Positions 1 through 7,001 of a stretch of DNA of 7,281 nt are shown here, in pieces. How positions within the stretch are numbered: position 1 is the stretch's first letter; each line of letters starts with the position of its first letter. The position numbers and the translations under genes are program-made. Under the pieces are notes generated by a model. That model saw only the letters and a program-made list of their open reading frames with translations. It made no database searches and was not told where the DNA came from. This DNA comes from Verrucomicrobia bacterium 12-59-8. GTDB taxonomy: Bacteria; Verrucomicrobiota; Verrucomicrobiae; Verrucomicrobiales; Verrucomicrobiaceae. The stretch is taken from assembly GCA_002279765.1 (NCBI GenBank), contig NCCR01000286.1:1-7281 (forward strand), written 5' to 3'.

Positions 1-3000
1 CCTTTCTTGAACTCACGCCCGCGAAGCCAGAGGAAGATGACGGGCGTGACAATGAGGATGTGAATGAGACTTGAGATCATGCCGCCGATGACGGGGGTGG
101 CGAGTGGCTGCATGACTTCGGAACCCTGGCGGTGGCTCCACATGATGGGTAGCAGGCTGGCGACGATGGTGGCGACAGTCATGACCTTGGGCCTCAGGCG
201 GAGGCGTGCGCCGTCCTTGACGGCTTGCACGAGGTCGCTGTAGGCGAAGGCGGTGCCGAGTTGGGTCATGCGGGCTTTCACGGTTTCTTCGAGATAGACG
301 ACCATGACGACCCCGGTCTGAACGGCGGTGCCAAAGAGGGCGATATAGCCGACCCAGACGGCTCCGTTGAAATTGTAGCCGAGGAGTTTTTGAAGCAGCA
401 CACCACCGCTGAGCGCAAAGGGCACGGCGAGCATGACGTGCGCGGCCTCCAGGGCGCTGTGATAGACGATGTAGAGCAGCACGAAGATGATGAGCAGCAC
501 GATGGGGAAGACGATCTGCATGGTCTGCACAAAGCGGCGTTGGTTTTCATACTCGCCAGTCATCTTGTAGGTCATGCCTTCCCAATCAATCGTCTTGAGC
601 TGCTGCTCGACCTCCTGCACGAAGCCGCCGAGATCGCGGTCTTGCACATTGGCCTGCACATAGGAACGCAGACGACCGTCCTCGCTGGCGATCTCGTTCG
701 CGCCGATGTCGCGCGTGATCTTCGCCACCATGCCGAGCGGGATGTAGGCGATAGTCTGGCCGCCTGACTCGGTCTTCATCGCGGCGTCGGGCGGGGCCAT
801 GCCAGCGCGGCTGGCAACGAGGATGCTGCTGAGTTTTTCGATGTCGTCGCGCTCGCTGCGCTGCACGCGGATCTGAATGGGGAAGCGCTGACGACCTTCG
901 ATAGTGGTACTGACGTTCTTGCCGCCGATGGAAACCTCCACGGCATCGAGCACGTCCTTCGCGCTGAGGCCGTAGCGGGCCATCGCGACGCGATCGACCT
1001 GGATGTTGAGGTAGGGTTTGCCCTGCACGCGCGAGGGCGAGACACCCGCCGCGCCTGCGATACCGTTGATGAGTTTTTCGACCTCGTAGGCCTTGCGCTG
1101 AATCTTGTCGAGGTTGTCGCCATAGATCTTCACACCGACCTGCGCACGAATGCCGGTATAGAGCATGAGGATGCGGTTTTCGATGGGTTGCAGGAAAGCG
1201 GGCACGTAGCCGGGCACCTGCTTCATCTTCTCGGTGAGCTCGGCCTTCAGTTTCTCCACCGTCATGCCCTCACGCCACGCGGGATTGCGTTTCACGCTCC
1301 AGCGCCCGTCAGGAATGTATTCGGGCTTCAGCATGATCGTCGTTTCCAGCATCTCGGTTGGCGCAGGATCGGTGGCGGTGTCAAAACGACCGAGCTTGCC
1401 CGCGACGGAGACCACTTCCGGGGCTTCGGCGATGACCTTGTCCTGCCAGGACATGACGCGTTGGATTTCCTTGAGCCCTGTCTTGGGCATCAGCACTGGC
1501 ATGAACAACAAACTGCCTTCATTGAGCGGAGGCATGAACTCACGACCGAATCCGGCCACGGCATCCGCAAGACGCGGATACCCCGCGTCGCGCATTTGCT
1601 TCACTGTGGAGCGCGGCAGACCAAAGGCGATTAGCAGGGACAGCGATAGGATGCCCATCGCAGAGAAGATGACCGTTTTGCGATGATTGAGCGCCCAGTT
1701 CAGCGCCGGTTCATACAGGCGCATGAGGAACTTCATCACAATATTGTGCTCTTCCGAATGAAACGGCCCACGCACGAACACGGAGCACAACACCGGGACC
1801 AGAGTGACGGCAAGCAGCGTGGAGCCGATCATCGCGAAGGTTTTGGTGAAGGCCAGCGGGTGGAACAGCTTCCCCTCCTGCCCGCCCAGGGCAAAGACCG
1901 GCACAAAGGCGAGGATGATGATCGCCATCGCGAAGAAGATCGGGCGCCCGACCTGGATGCAGGCCGCGCGTGTGACCTCCCAGGTCTCCTTGGCATCCAG
2001 CCGCCCGCCTTTTGTCGTTTCCGCCTCCTCGCAGTGCCGAATCACATTCTCCGTGACCACAATGGCCGCATCCACCAGCACGCCGATGGCGATGGCGATG
2101 CCGGTGAGGGACATGATGTTGCTGGTGATGCCGAACTCCTTCATCAGAAGGAACGAGATCAAAATCGAGACCGGCAGCGGCAACGTGACGATGAGGATGC
2201 TGCGGAAGTGCCAGAGGAAGATGATGTGCGCGAGCGTGACGAGGATGAACTCCTCCAGCAGCGCGTGCTTGAGCGTGTCGATGGTGTTGTCAATGAGTTC
2301 GCTGCGATCATAGAACGACTTGATCGTCACACCCGGTGGCAGACTCGGCGCGAGCTGAGCGATCTTCTCCTTGATGCGCTCGATCACCGCCTTGGCATTC
2401 TCGCCCGTGCGCATGACCACCGTGCCGCCCACGGCCTCATGCCCGTTCAAATCGAGTGCGCCACGTCTGAAATCGCCGCCGATCTGCACGGTGGCGATGT
2501 CCTTCAAATAGATCGGCGTGCCCGCCATCGCTTTCACAGTGACAAGTTCGAGGTCTGCGGGGCTCGTAACGAGCCCAATGCCGCGCAGCACAAACTCCGC
2601 GCCATTTTCCTCCACCGCCTTGCCGCCGACATTGAGATTCGCGTTCTGCACCGCCGTCATCACCTCCATGAGCGTGACGTTGGCGGTGCGCATCTTGGTG
2701 GAGTTCAGCTCGATCTGATACTGCTTCACAAATCCACCAATGCTCGCCACCTCAGCCACGCCCTGTACACTGGCGAGTTGATAACGAATGTACCAGTCCT
2801 GCAGCGAGCGCAGTTGCGCCAGATCGTAGCCGCCATTGGGCGACTTCGCGGGATCGACATCAAGGTAGTATTGAAACACCCAGCCTAGACCCGAGGCATC
2901 GGGCCCGAGCTGCGGCTTCACACCATCAGGCATCGCGCCTTGCAGATAATTCAGCCGCTCCAGCACGCGGGATCGCGCGAAGTATTGATCCACGCGCTCC

Positions 3001-3293
3001 TCAAAGATGATGGTGAGCAGCGAGAAGCCGAACATCGACGTCGCCCGTACCTCCTTCACTCCGGCAAGCCCCTGCAAACCCGTCGAAAGCGGATACGTCA
3101 CCTGATCCTCCACCTCCTGCGGACTGCGGCCCATGTAGTCGGCATACACGAGCACCTGGTTCTCCGTGAGATCCGGAATCGCATCCACCGGCGTGAGATA
3201 AATCGCCCGCACGCCCAGCGCGATGATCAGCAGCGCCCCGCAGGCAACGAGGAAGCGGTTCTTCAAGCTCCAGTCAATGATGCGCTCGATCAT
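1..3293 (-). CDS. cusA: CusA-like heavy-metal efflux RND pump, 3' end cut by window edge
   Basis: Inner-membrane proton-driven pump of the HME-RND family, probably exporting Cu(I)/Ag(I) through CusB and CusC. The frame is open for 1097 codons with no stop before the left edge; the last residues LRGREFKK correspond to the end of TM12, so little is missing. Seen: N-terminal TM (about 12-31), then PVDAIPDLTENQV and GRSPQEVEDQVTYPL, typical of CusA; the TM4 motif VDAAIVV with D408 (E. coli D405); GQEGKLFHPLAFTKT; and LRLRPKVMTVA with K1036 (E. coli K984). The three periplasmic copper methionines of E. coli CusA (M573, M623, M672) align with M598, M648 and M710, which argues for Cu/Ag rather than Zn/Co/Cd. 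Start ATG overlaps the cusB stop (ATGA) and has a good GGGGAGG 9 nt upstream. Odd: relay substitutions and insertions relative to E. coli CusA (1047 aa). Alignment is from memory of the E. coli sequence. Confidence 0.95.
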   Translation of the reverse strand, partial: MIERIIDWSLKNRFLVACGALLIIALGVRAIYLTPVDAIPDLTENQVLVYADYMGRSPQEVEDQVTYPLSTGLQGLAGVKEVRATSMFGFSLLTIIFEERVDQYFARSRVLERLNYLQGAMPDGVKPQLGPDASGLGWVFQYYLDVDPAKSPNGGYDLAQLRSLQDWYIRYQLASVQGVAEVASIGGFVKQYQIELNSTKMRTANVTLMEVMTAVQNANLNVGGKAVEENGAEFVLRGIGLVTSPADLELVTVKAMAGTPIYLKDIATVQIGGDFRRGALDLNGHEAVGGTVVMRTGENAKAVIERIKEKIAQLAPSLPPGVTIKSFYDRSELIDNTIDTLKHALLEEFILVTLAHIIFLWHFRSILIVTLPLPVSILISFLLMKEFGITSNIMSLTGIAIAIGVLVDAAIVVTENVIRHCEEAETTKGGRLDAKETWEVTRAACIQVGRPIFFAMAIIILAFVPVFALGGQEGKLFHPLAFTKTFAMIGSTLLAVTLVPVLCSVFVRGPFHSEEHNIVMKFLMRLYEPALNWALNHRKTVIFSAMGILSLSLLIAFGLPRSTVKQMRDAGYPRLADAVAGFGREFMPPLNEGSLLFMPVLMPKTGLKEIQRVMSWQDKVIAEAPEVVSVAGKLGRFDTATDPAPTEMLETTIMLKPEYIPDGRWSVKRNPAWREGMTVEKLKAELTEKMKQVPGYVPAFLQPIENRILMLYTGIRAQVGVKIYGDNLDKIQRKAYEVEKLINGIAGAAGVSPSRVQGKPYLNIQVDRVAMARYGLSAKDVLDAVEVSIGGKNVSTTIEGRQRFPIQIRVQRSERDDIEKLSSILVASRAGMAPPDAAMKTESGGQTIAYIPLGMVAKITRDIGANEIASEDGRLRSYVQANVQDRDLGGFVQEVEQQLKTIDWEGMTYKMTGEYENQRRFVQTMQIVFPIVLLIIFVLLYIVYHSALEAAHVMLAVPFALSGGVLLQKLLGYNFNGAVWVGYIALFGTAVQTGVVMVVYLEETVKARMTQLGTAFAYSDLVQAVKDGARLRLRPKVMTVATIVASLLPIMWSHRQGSEVMQPLATPVIGGMISSLIHILIVTPVIFLWLRGREFKK

Positions 3294-4990
3294 GGCTGGC
3301 TGCCTCCCCGTTTGATTTCCTTCGCACAGTTCAGCATCTCCTTGCCGAAGAACGGATTCTCACCGGCACGTCCCGTCATCTGCAACCAGTGCGCCTTCTT
3401 GGATGCGCCTGGAATGGCCTGGTCCACCATGAAGCACTCCCAGACATCGAAAGCAGGTACACCTTCGGACATGCGGAGCGGCTCCAGCACGTTGGTGGCG
3501 GCGACGCTGAACTTGTGGAAGGCGATGCGCGCCTGCGCGATGTCATCGAAGCCATGGAAGTGCCGCGCCTTGTCGAGTGCATCAAGCGTCTCGGAAATGC
3601 CTTCGGGTGAGCGCAGCGCGGTGACCAGATCGCCCGTGGTCATCATCGCCGGTTCACTGGCCTTGTTGAAGGCAGGCAAATCATCTGCAGCGAGAGCTGC
3701 GGCCATCGCATCGGCCACTTTGATTAAGGCGCTGATAGCCTGCGATTGTTTGTCCGTCATCGCAGCGAGGGTGGATACAGGTTTCATCGGCTCCACTGGC
3801 GTCATGAAGGAGCGATTCATGTCCGCCTGGCCATCAATGAGCAGATTGCCGTTGGTCACCACGCGATCACCTGCCTTGAGACCGGAGGTGATTTCGATGA
3901 GCGAGTCGCCATGACGTCCCAGTTTGACCACGGTGCGCGCATAGGCACCGCCGCCCTGCTCGACATAAACGACCGCCTGCGGACCCGTTTCAATCACCGC
4001 CGATCGTGGCACGGCGAGCACCGCAGGCACGTCCACTTTCAAGTCACCGTCGGCATAGAGCCGATACATCAGCAGGCGGCGGCCATTGACGAGCGGATTG
4101 GCCAGCTCCACGCGCACTTTGGTGGAGCGCGTTGCGTCATCGAAGTTGGGATCGATGAAGGTGACCTTGCCTTCAAAAGCTTGTCCCGGCAGAGAGGGAG
4201 TAGTGACCGCGACACTTTGGCCGATCTGAATCCACGGCATATCCTGCTCGTAGGCGCGGAATTGAAACCACATCGTCGAAAAATCGGCGATCTCGAAGAG
4301 CTTGTCCCCTTCCTTCACATACTGTCCCTCGGACACCTTCTGCTCCACCACCGTGCCGCTGACGGGAGCGAGAATCTGCGAGGTCAGGGCATCACCGGAC
4401 TTGGTTTCGAGCGCCGCGATCTGCGTGGGTGTCAGTCCCATCTGGCGCAGCCGCAGACCGGTGTTCTTTTTCAAATCACCCGTAAGCTGCCGATAGTCGC
4501 GTTCGGCCTGCAGCAGCGTTGGGCTGTAAAACTCCGCGAGCGGCTGGCCTTCCTGAACCTCCGCGCCCATGAAGTTCACATAGAGCTTGTCGATGCGGCC
4601 ATCGATGTAGGCGGAGAGAATGCGGTGACGCGAGGTGTCTTCCTCCAGACCACCCGCGACGCGCAAGGTCATGCTGAGCGGTTGTATTTTGGCCTCCGCC
4701 GTTTCGACATGAAGAACTTGGATCTGCGATTGCGTGAGCACCACCGTGTCACCACCGGCTTCGATGCCCTTTTCGCCTTCATAAACCGGCGTCAGTGCCA
4801 TGCCACAGATGGTGCAGCGTCCGGGCTTGTCACTTTTGATCCAAGGATGCATGGCGCTTTGATAAAACAGCACCTTGCGCTCGCCGGAGACAGCCGTTCC
4901 TGCGGAGTGTGTGCCGCCGAATTGCCCGCGCATGAACCAGCCTGCGGCGAGTGCGGCGATGATGAGGAGAAGGGTGAGAAATGATTTCAT
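3290..4990 (-). CDS. cusB: CusB-like RND periplasmic adaptor with N-terminal HMBD and C-terminal DUF3347 domains
   Basis: Membrane-fusion protein linking the CusA pump to the CusC channel; 566 aa, against roughly 400 for E. coli CusB. Domains in order: a signal/membrane anchor at residues 4-20; a heavy-metal-binding domain (HMBD, YHS-like) at about 43-72 with M47-H48-P49 and C59-x2-C62-G-M64; the adaptor core (barrel-sandwich and beta-barrel, about 83-395), with VSGTVVEQKVSEGQYVKEGD as the second lipoyl half; a Met-rich linker (M391, M396, M402, M411); and a DUF3347-like domain at about 415-558 with W517-E-C519-F-M521, H534 and NPFFGKEMLNC ending in C555. The first Cys usual in HMBDs (CPMHP) is Ser here (SAMHP). 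The start overlaps the cusC stop and the stop overlaps the cusA start, both as ATGA. There is no Shine-Dalgarno site, so coupling to cusC is likely. Cu/Ag specificity is inferred from CusA. Confidence 0.93.
   Translation of the reverse strand: MKSFLTLLLIIAALAAGWFMRGQFGGTHSAGTAVSGERKVLFYQSAMHPWIKSDKPGRCTICGMALTPVYEGEKGIEAGGDTVVLTQSQIQVLHVETAEAKIQPLSMTLRVAGGLEEDTSRHRILSAYIDGRIDKLYVNFMGAEVQEGQPLAEFYSPTLLQAERDYRQLTGDLKKNTGLRLRQMGLTPTQIAALETKSGDALTSQILAPVSGTVVEQKVSEGQYVKEGDKLFEIADFSTMWFQFRAYEQDMPWIQIGQSVAVTTPSLPGQAFEGKVTFIDPNFDDATRSTKVRVELANPLVNGRRLLMYRLYADGDLKVDVPAVLAVPRSAVIETGPQAVVYVEQGGGAYARTVVKLGRHGDSLIEITSGLKAGDRVVTNGNLLIDGQADMNRSFMTPVEPMKPVSTLAAMTDKQSQAISALIKVADAMAAALAADDLPAFNKASEPAMMTTGDLVTALRSPEGISETLDALDKARHFHGFDDIAQARIAFHKFSVAATNVLEPLRMSEGVPAFDVWECFMVDQAIPGASKKAHWLQMTGRAGENPFFGKEMLNCAKEIKRGGSQP
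3303..3309 (-). promoter_or_regulatory. Shine-Dalgarno site of cusA
   Basis: The minus strand reads GGGGAGG, ending 9 nt before the ATG at 3293. It lies inside the last codons of cusB. It supports the chosen start, and is the only strong ribosome binding site I see in the window; cusB, cusC and the YHS gene lack one. Confidence 0.75.
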
Positions 4991-6153
4991 GGGAGTGAGT
5001 TGCGGGAAGCTGGGACGAGGTTGCCGGTGAGAGCGGTGAGAGCCTGGGAGGCGACGTGCTGGCTGGCGCGTGCGCGTTGCTGCTCCAAACGTGCCTGCAA
5101 AAGCGAACGGCGCGCATCGAGCACGTCGAGCAACGTGGCGCGGGAGGATACCCAGGCGTTCTCCAACGTTTCGACGGTCTTTTCAGTCTTTGGCAGCACC
5201 TCGTTCGTGTACGCATCAGCGAGACGGCGGTTGTTCTCCTCCTCTGTCAGCAAGGCGGTGAGCTTGATGTGCAGCGCGCGCTGCTCGGCGGCCAGATCGC
5301 TCTGCGCCGCGCTGCGCTGACTTTCGGCACGCGCGATGTCGGCCTTGTAAACGGAGCGATTGAACCACGGCAGCGTCATGCCGACCGTCAGCATCGTCAT
5401 CGTGTCATTGCTGTTGCCCTGGGAGTAGGTGTTGACCTGCACGCCAACGGAGAAGGCTGGTTTGCGCTTCTCGCGCGCGGCATCGGCATCCGCCTGCGCA
5501 CCCGCGATCTGATGACGCATCGCGGCGAGCTGTGGATTGTCGCGTTCCAGCCGCACTTTCGAGTACTGCGTTCGCATCCGGCGGGCGGATTCGAGCATCT
5601 GGATTTGCACCGCCAGCTCGCTCTCCAGTCGCAGCGGCTCGGTGACTGATGCGTTGGGATTCTTCGAGCGCTCCTCAGCCGTTTTCACCAGCATCTGCAG
5701 CCAGCCGACGTTCTCTGCCTGAAGCCGCACCACTTCATCTGCCAGCGCCAGCTCCAGCGTGGCTTGCGCGACACTCAGCGCCAGCTCATTCGCCGTCTGC
5801 CGGCGTGACTCCACCTGCGTGAGCTGATCCTCAACCGCACGCCGCTTCTCGGCTTGGTAAAGCTTCGGACGTGGCAGCATCTGATTGATGCCAACCATAA
5901 TGTCGCCGCGGTTCTGCCGACTCATGCGGCTGCCAAACAAGGTGCCAAGGCCCAACTGCGGATCCTGCCACAGCCGCACCGCGCCAATGGCAGATGTCGC
6001 CGCCTGCGTGCGCGCCTGCGCCGCCTCGATGGATGGATGAGTCATGACCGCTTCTTGAATGAGGCGGTTGAGAAGCAAGGGTGTGACCTCATCGGCGTGA
6101 GCCGTGATCGCCAGGGCCAGCGTAAGCGCGGGCCAGTAAAAGGATGTGTGCAT
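4987..6153 (-). CDS. cusC: CusC-like outer-membrane efflux protein (TolC family), short between repeats
   Basis: Outer-membrane channel of the tripartite pump. It has 388 aa with a Sec signal peptide, likely cut after AHA20; there is no lipobox Cys, unlike E. coli CusC. Two OEP repeats are visible: first half about 26-200 (DPQLGLG at 64-70, strand turn QMLPRPKL at 91-98, long helices to 200) and second half about 205-380 (KPAFSVGV at 231-238, MTLPWFNR at 259-266, LLDVLDARRSLLQARL at 341-356, end motif ALTALTG). The usual link between halves, a LNxLLG-type end of repeat 1 plus a Pro-rich stretch of some 30-40 residues, is missing: RTQYSKV runs straight into RLERDNPQLAAMR. The frame is intact. 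No Shine-Dalgarno site is visible; the start was chosen because it gives a normal signal peptide. The stop overlaps the cusB ATG by 4 bases. Confidence 0.92.
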   Translation of the reverse strand: MHTSFYWPALTLALAITAHADEVTPLLLNRLIQEAVMTHPSIEAAQARTQAATSAIGAVRLWQDPQLGLGTLFGSRMSRQNRGDIMVGINQMLPRPKLYQAEKRRAVEDQLTQVESRRQTANELALSVAQATLELALADEVVRLQAENVGWLQMLVKTAEERSKNPNASVTEPLRLESELAVQIQMLESARRMRTQYSKVRLERDNPQLAAMRHQIAGAQADADAAREKRKPAFSVGVQVNTYSQGNSNDTMTMLTVGMTLPWFNRSVYKADIARAESQRSAAQSDLAAEQRALHIKLTALLTEEENNRRLADAYTNEVLPKTEKTVETLENAWVSSRATLLDVLDARRSLLQARLEQQRARASQHVASQALTALTGNLVPASRNSLP

Positions 6154-6256
6154 GATATTTGAGTCGTTGAGGTTCGTGGAACCAAGCCCATGTGCTCAAG
6201 CAGTCCGTCATGGGACCGCGCAGCATGGGCACAATGCGTCTGTCAGAGACGCCGAC
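6154..6256 (-). other. Leader between the Cys-rich gene and cusC, with possible RNA fold
   Basis: 103 bases separate the two genes. Read on the minus strand, 7-base arms GCCCATG (6230-6224) and CATGGGC (6192-6186) are perfectly complementary and enclose two small hairpins (GTCC/GGAC at 6216-6203, and TGC-TTGA-GCA next to it), giving a possible three-way junction. A separate 5-bp hairpin GGTTC-CAC-GAACC (6183-6171) sits 17 nt before the cusC ATG. No U-tract and no known riboswitch class is recognised. Whether this is functional is unknown. Confidence 0.25.
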
Positions 6257-6613
6257 TCAAATCAAAATGGCACAGAACAGCACCTGCAGCCGAACATGCG
6301 GCTGGGTGTCGGCACGGCGTTCATGAAGCCGTGTCGTGGCTTCCGCCGTGGGAGTTTCCAACGGCAGCAAAGGCGTGAACGGCACCCACAGCGCCGCAGG
6401 AATCATCTCGCGCCCCGTGACCGGCGGCGTGCTGACCGGTGCAGGCTCCGCACAGCAGCAGGTCGTCGTATGAGTATCACAACACGGCATCCTGCACAGC
6501 GGATACACATCTTCCAGCGCCACGGCAGGCACAGGCAACGCCTGCACCACGAGTGTGATGATCAGGATGATGGTACGGAGAAGATTCATGGTGGCAAATG
6601 CAGCAGGCTTCAT
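6257..6613 (-). CDS. Small exported cysteine-rich protein, unknown function
   Basis: I do not recognise a family. 118 aa from the ATG at 6613; a second ATG at 6589 gives 110 aa with a more compact signal peptide (MNLLRT then a run of I/L/V, likely cut after AVA). A weak AGAG lies 9 nt before the upstream ATG, which slightly favours it. After the signal comes YPLCRMPCC...CCC with C40, C44, C45, C52, C53, C54 and H48 (118-aa numbering), a compact soft-metal-like cluster of six Cys in 15 residues. It is followed by a Pro/Thr-rich tail with a short hydrophobic patch (IPAALWVPFTPLLPL) and one late Cys (C114). It lies 103 bases upstream of cusC on the same strand, so a periplasmic or membrane-linked copper/silver role is plausible but inferred from context and cysteines only. 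Spurious translation cannot be fully excluded; the signal peptide and position argue against it. Confidence 0.65.
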   Translation of the reverse strand: MKPAAFATMNLLRTIILIITLVVQALPVPAVALEDVYPLCRMPCCDTHTTTCCCAEPAPVSTPPVTGREMIPAALWVPFTPLLPLETPTAEATTRLHERRADTQPHVRLQVLFCAILI

Positions 6614-6644
6614 GCAAACTAACTCTGGGATAACGCGAATCCCG

Positions 6645-6662
6645 CAAAAATTTATAAAAATA
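6645..6662 (-). promoter_or_regulatory. Possible promoter for the Cys-rich gene and cusCBA
   Basis: An A/T-rich island in otherwise G+C-rich DNA reads TATTTTTATAAATTTTTG on the minus strand, with TATAAA (6656-6651) as a candidate -10 box about 38 bases before the ATG at 6613. No convincing -35 is seen; at normal spacing it would fall in the near arm of the 6673-6708 palindrome. This fits a regulated promoter but is only suggestive. Confidence 0.3.
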
Positions 6663-6672
6663 CGAACACAAT

Positions 6673-6708
6673 CTCTTGTACAGGACGGCCCGTCATCCTG
6701 TACAAGAG
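6673..6708. repeat. Perfect 13-bp inverted repeat (hairpin or operator)
   Basis: Arms CTCTTGTACAGGA (6673-6685) and TCCTGTACAAGAG (6696-6708) are exact reverse complements around a 10-base centre (CGGCCCGTCA) that can itself pair as CGG/CCG. Each arm contains the palindrome TGTACA. It lies 17 bases after the stop of the YHS gene and upstream of the A/T-rich candidate promoter. As RNA it would be a stable hairpin, but no U-run follows directly on either strand: on the minus strand the next bases are ATTGTGTTCG before TATTTTT. It may therefore be a terminator with a poor tail, an mRNA-stabilising hairpin, or a DNA-binding site for a metal-responsive regulator. Confidence 0.8.
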
Positions 6709-6725
6709 CGTCCTCAGGTGTCCGC

Positions 6726-7001
6726 TTACTGGAGCTTCGCGAGGTATTTGGCGGGGTTGGACTGGAATTTCTTCACGCAGGGAGCGCAGCAGAATTTGAG
6801 TTCCTGCCCTTGATAGACGAGGCGCTGCTCGTCGCCCATGGAGCCGAGGTCGTTGTCGGTAACGATGCAGGTCTTCAGTGGATATGATTTAGCTCCACCT
6901 AGTGAGCCGACTGAATCGCCGCTTGCGCAGGAAACGATAAGGATTGCACTCGCTGCGAGCAGGAGTGTCAAAAGGGTTTTTTTAAGGGGGGTCGCTTTCA
7001 T
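6726..7001 (-). CDS. YHS/TRASH-like metal-binding lipoprotein
   Basis: 91-aa small lipoprotein. Residues 1-25 form a lipoprotein signal (KK, then LLTLLLAASAILIVSC; lipobox I-V-S-C25), so the mature protein should be tethered by Cys25. Residues about 40-90 are a YHS-like domain: YPLKTC45IVTDNDLGSMG, VYQGQELKF, C71-C72-x2-C75, then VKKFQSNPAKYLAKL, which matches the usual end of YHS domains. Four Cys (45, 71, 72, 75) are likely metal ligands. The frame extends upstream to an ATG at 7067, but that start would overlap the upstream gene and bury the signal peptide, so 7001 is chosen. The leader (7032-7002) is A/C-rich with no Shine-Dalgarno site. It is 31 bases after the upstream gene, probably cotranscribed. 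A role as envelope Cu/Ag sensor or chaperone is inferred from the domain and neighbours. Confidence 0.85.
   Translation of the reverse strand: MKATPLKKTLLTLLLAASAILIVSCASGDSVGSLGGAKSYPLKTCIVTDNDLGSMGDEQRLVYQGQELKFCCAPCVKKFQSNPAKYLAKLQ

Noticed and set aside
225..767. Plus-strand open frame of 180 codons, plus nearby minus-strand frames at 278-550 and 776-1123
   Set aside because: All overlap the well-supported cusA frame and have low-complexity shadow compositions.
1683..2888. Plus-strand open frame of 401 codons
   Set aside because: It lies wholly antisense to cusA, is rich in His/Arg/Asp as expected of a high-G+C shadow frame, and shows no domain.
2940..3914. Plus-strand open frame of 324 codons crossing the cusA/cusB junction
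   Set aside because: Antisense to two conserved genes, with no signal or domain.
3746..4984. Plus-strand open frame of 412 codons
   Set aside because: Antisense to cusB, whose protein has clear adaptor, HMBD and DUF3347 motifs; the plus-strand product has no recognisable motif.
4830..5216. Minus-strand 128-codon frame across the cusC/cusB junction
   Set aside because: Out of frame with both genes, which are contiguous and overlap by 4 bases; composition is typical of a +1 shadow.
6146..6622. Plus-strand 158-codon frame opposite the Cys-rich gene
   Set aside because: Arg/His-rich with no signal or domain, while the opposite strand gives a proper signal peptide and fits the operon.
6673..6708. 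Plain Rho-independent terminator
   Set aside because: The stem is strong but no U-run follows directly on either strand, so it is listed as an inverted repeat with open function.
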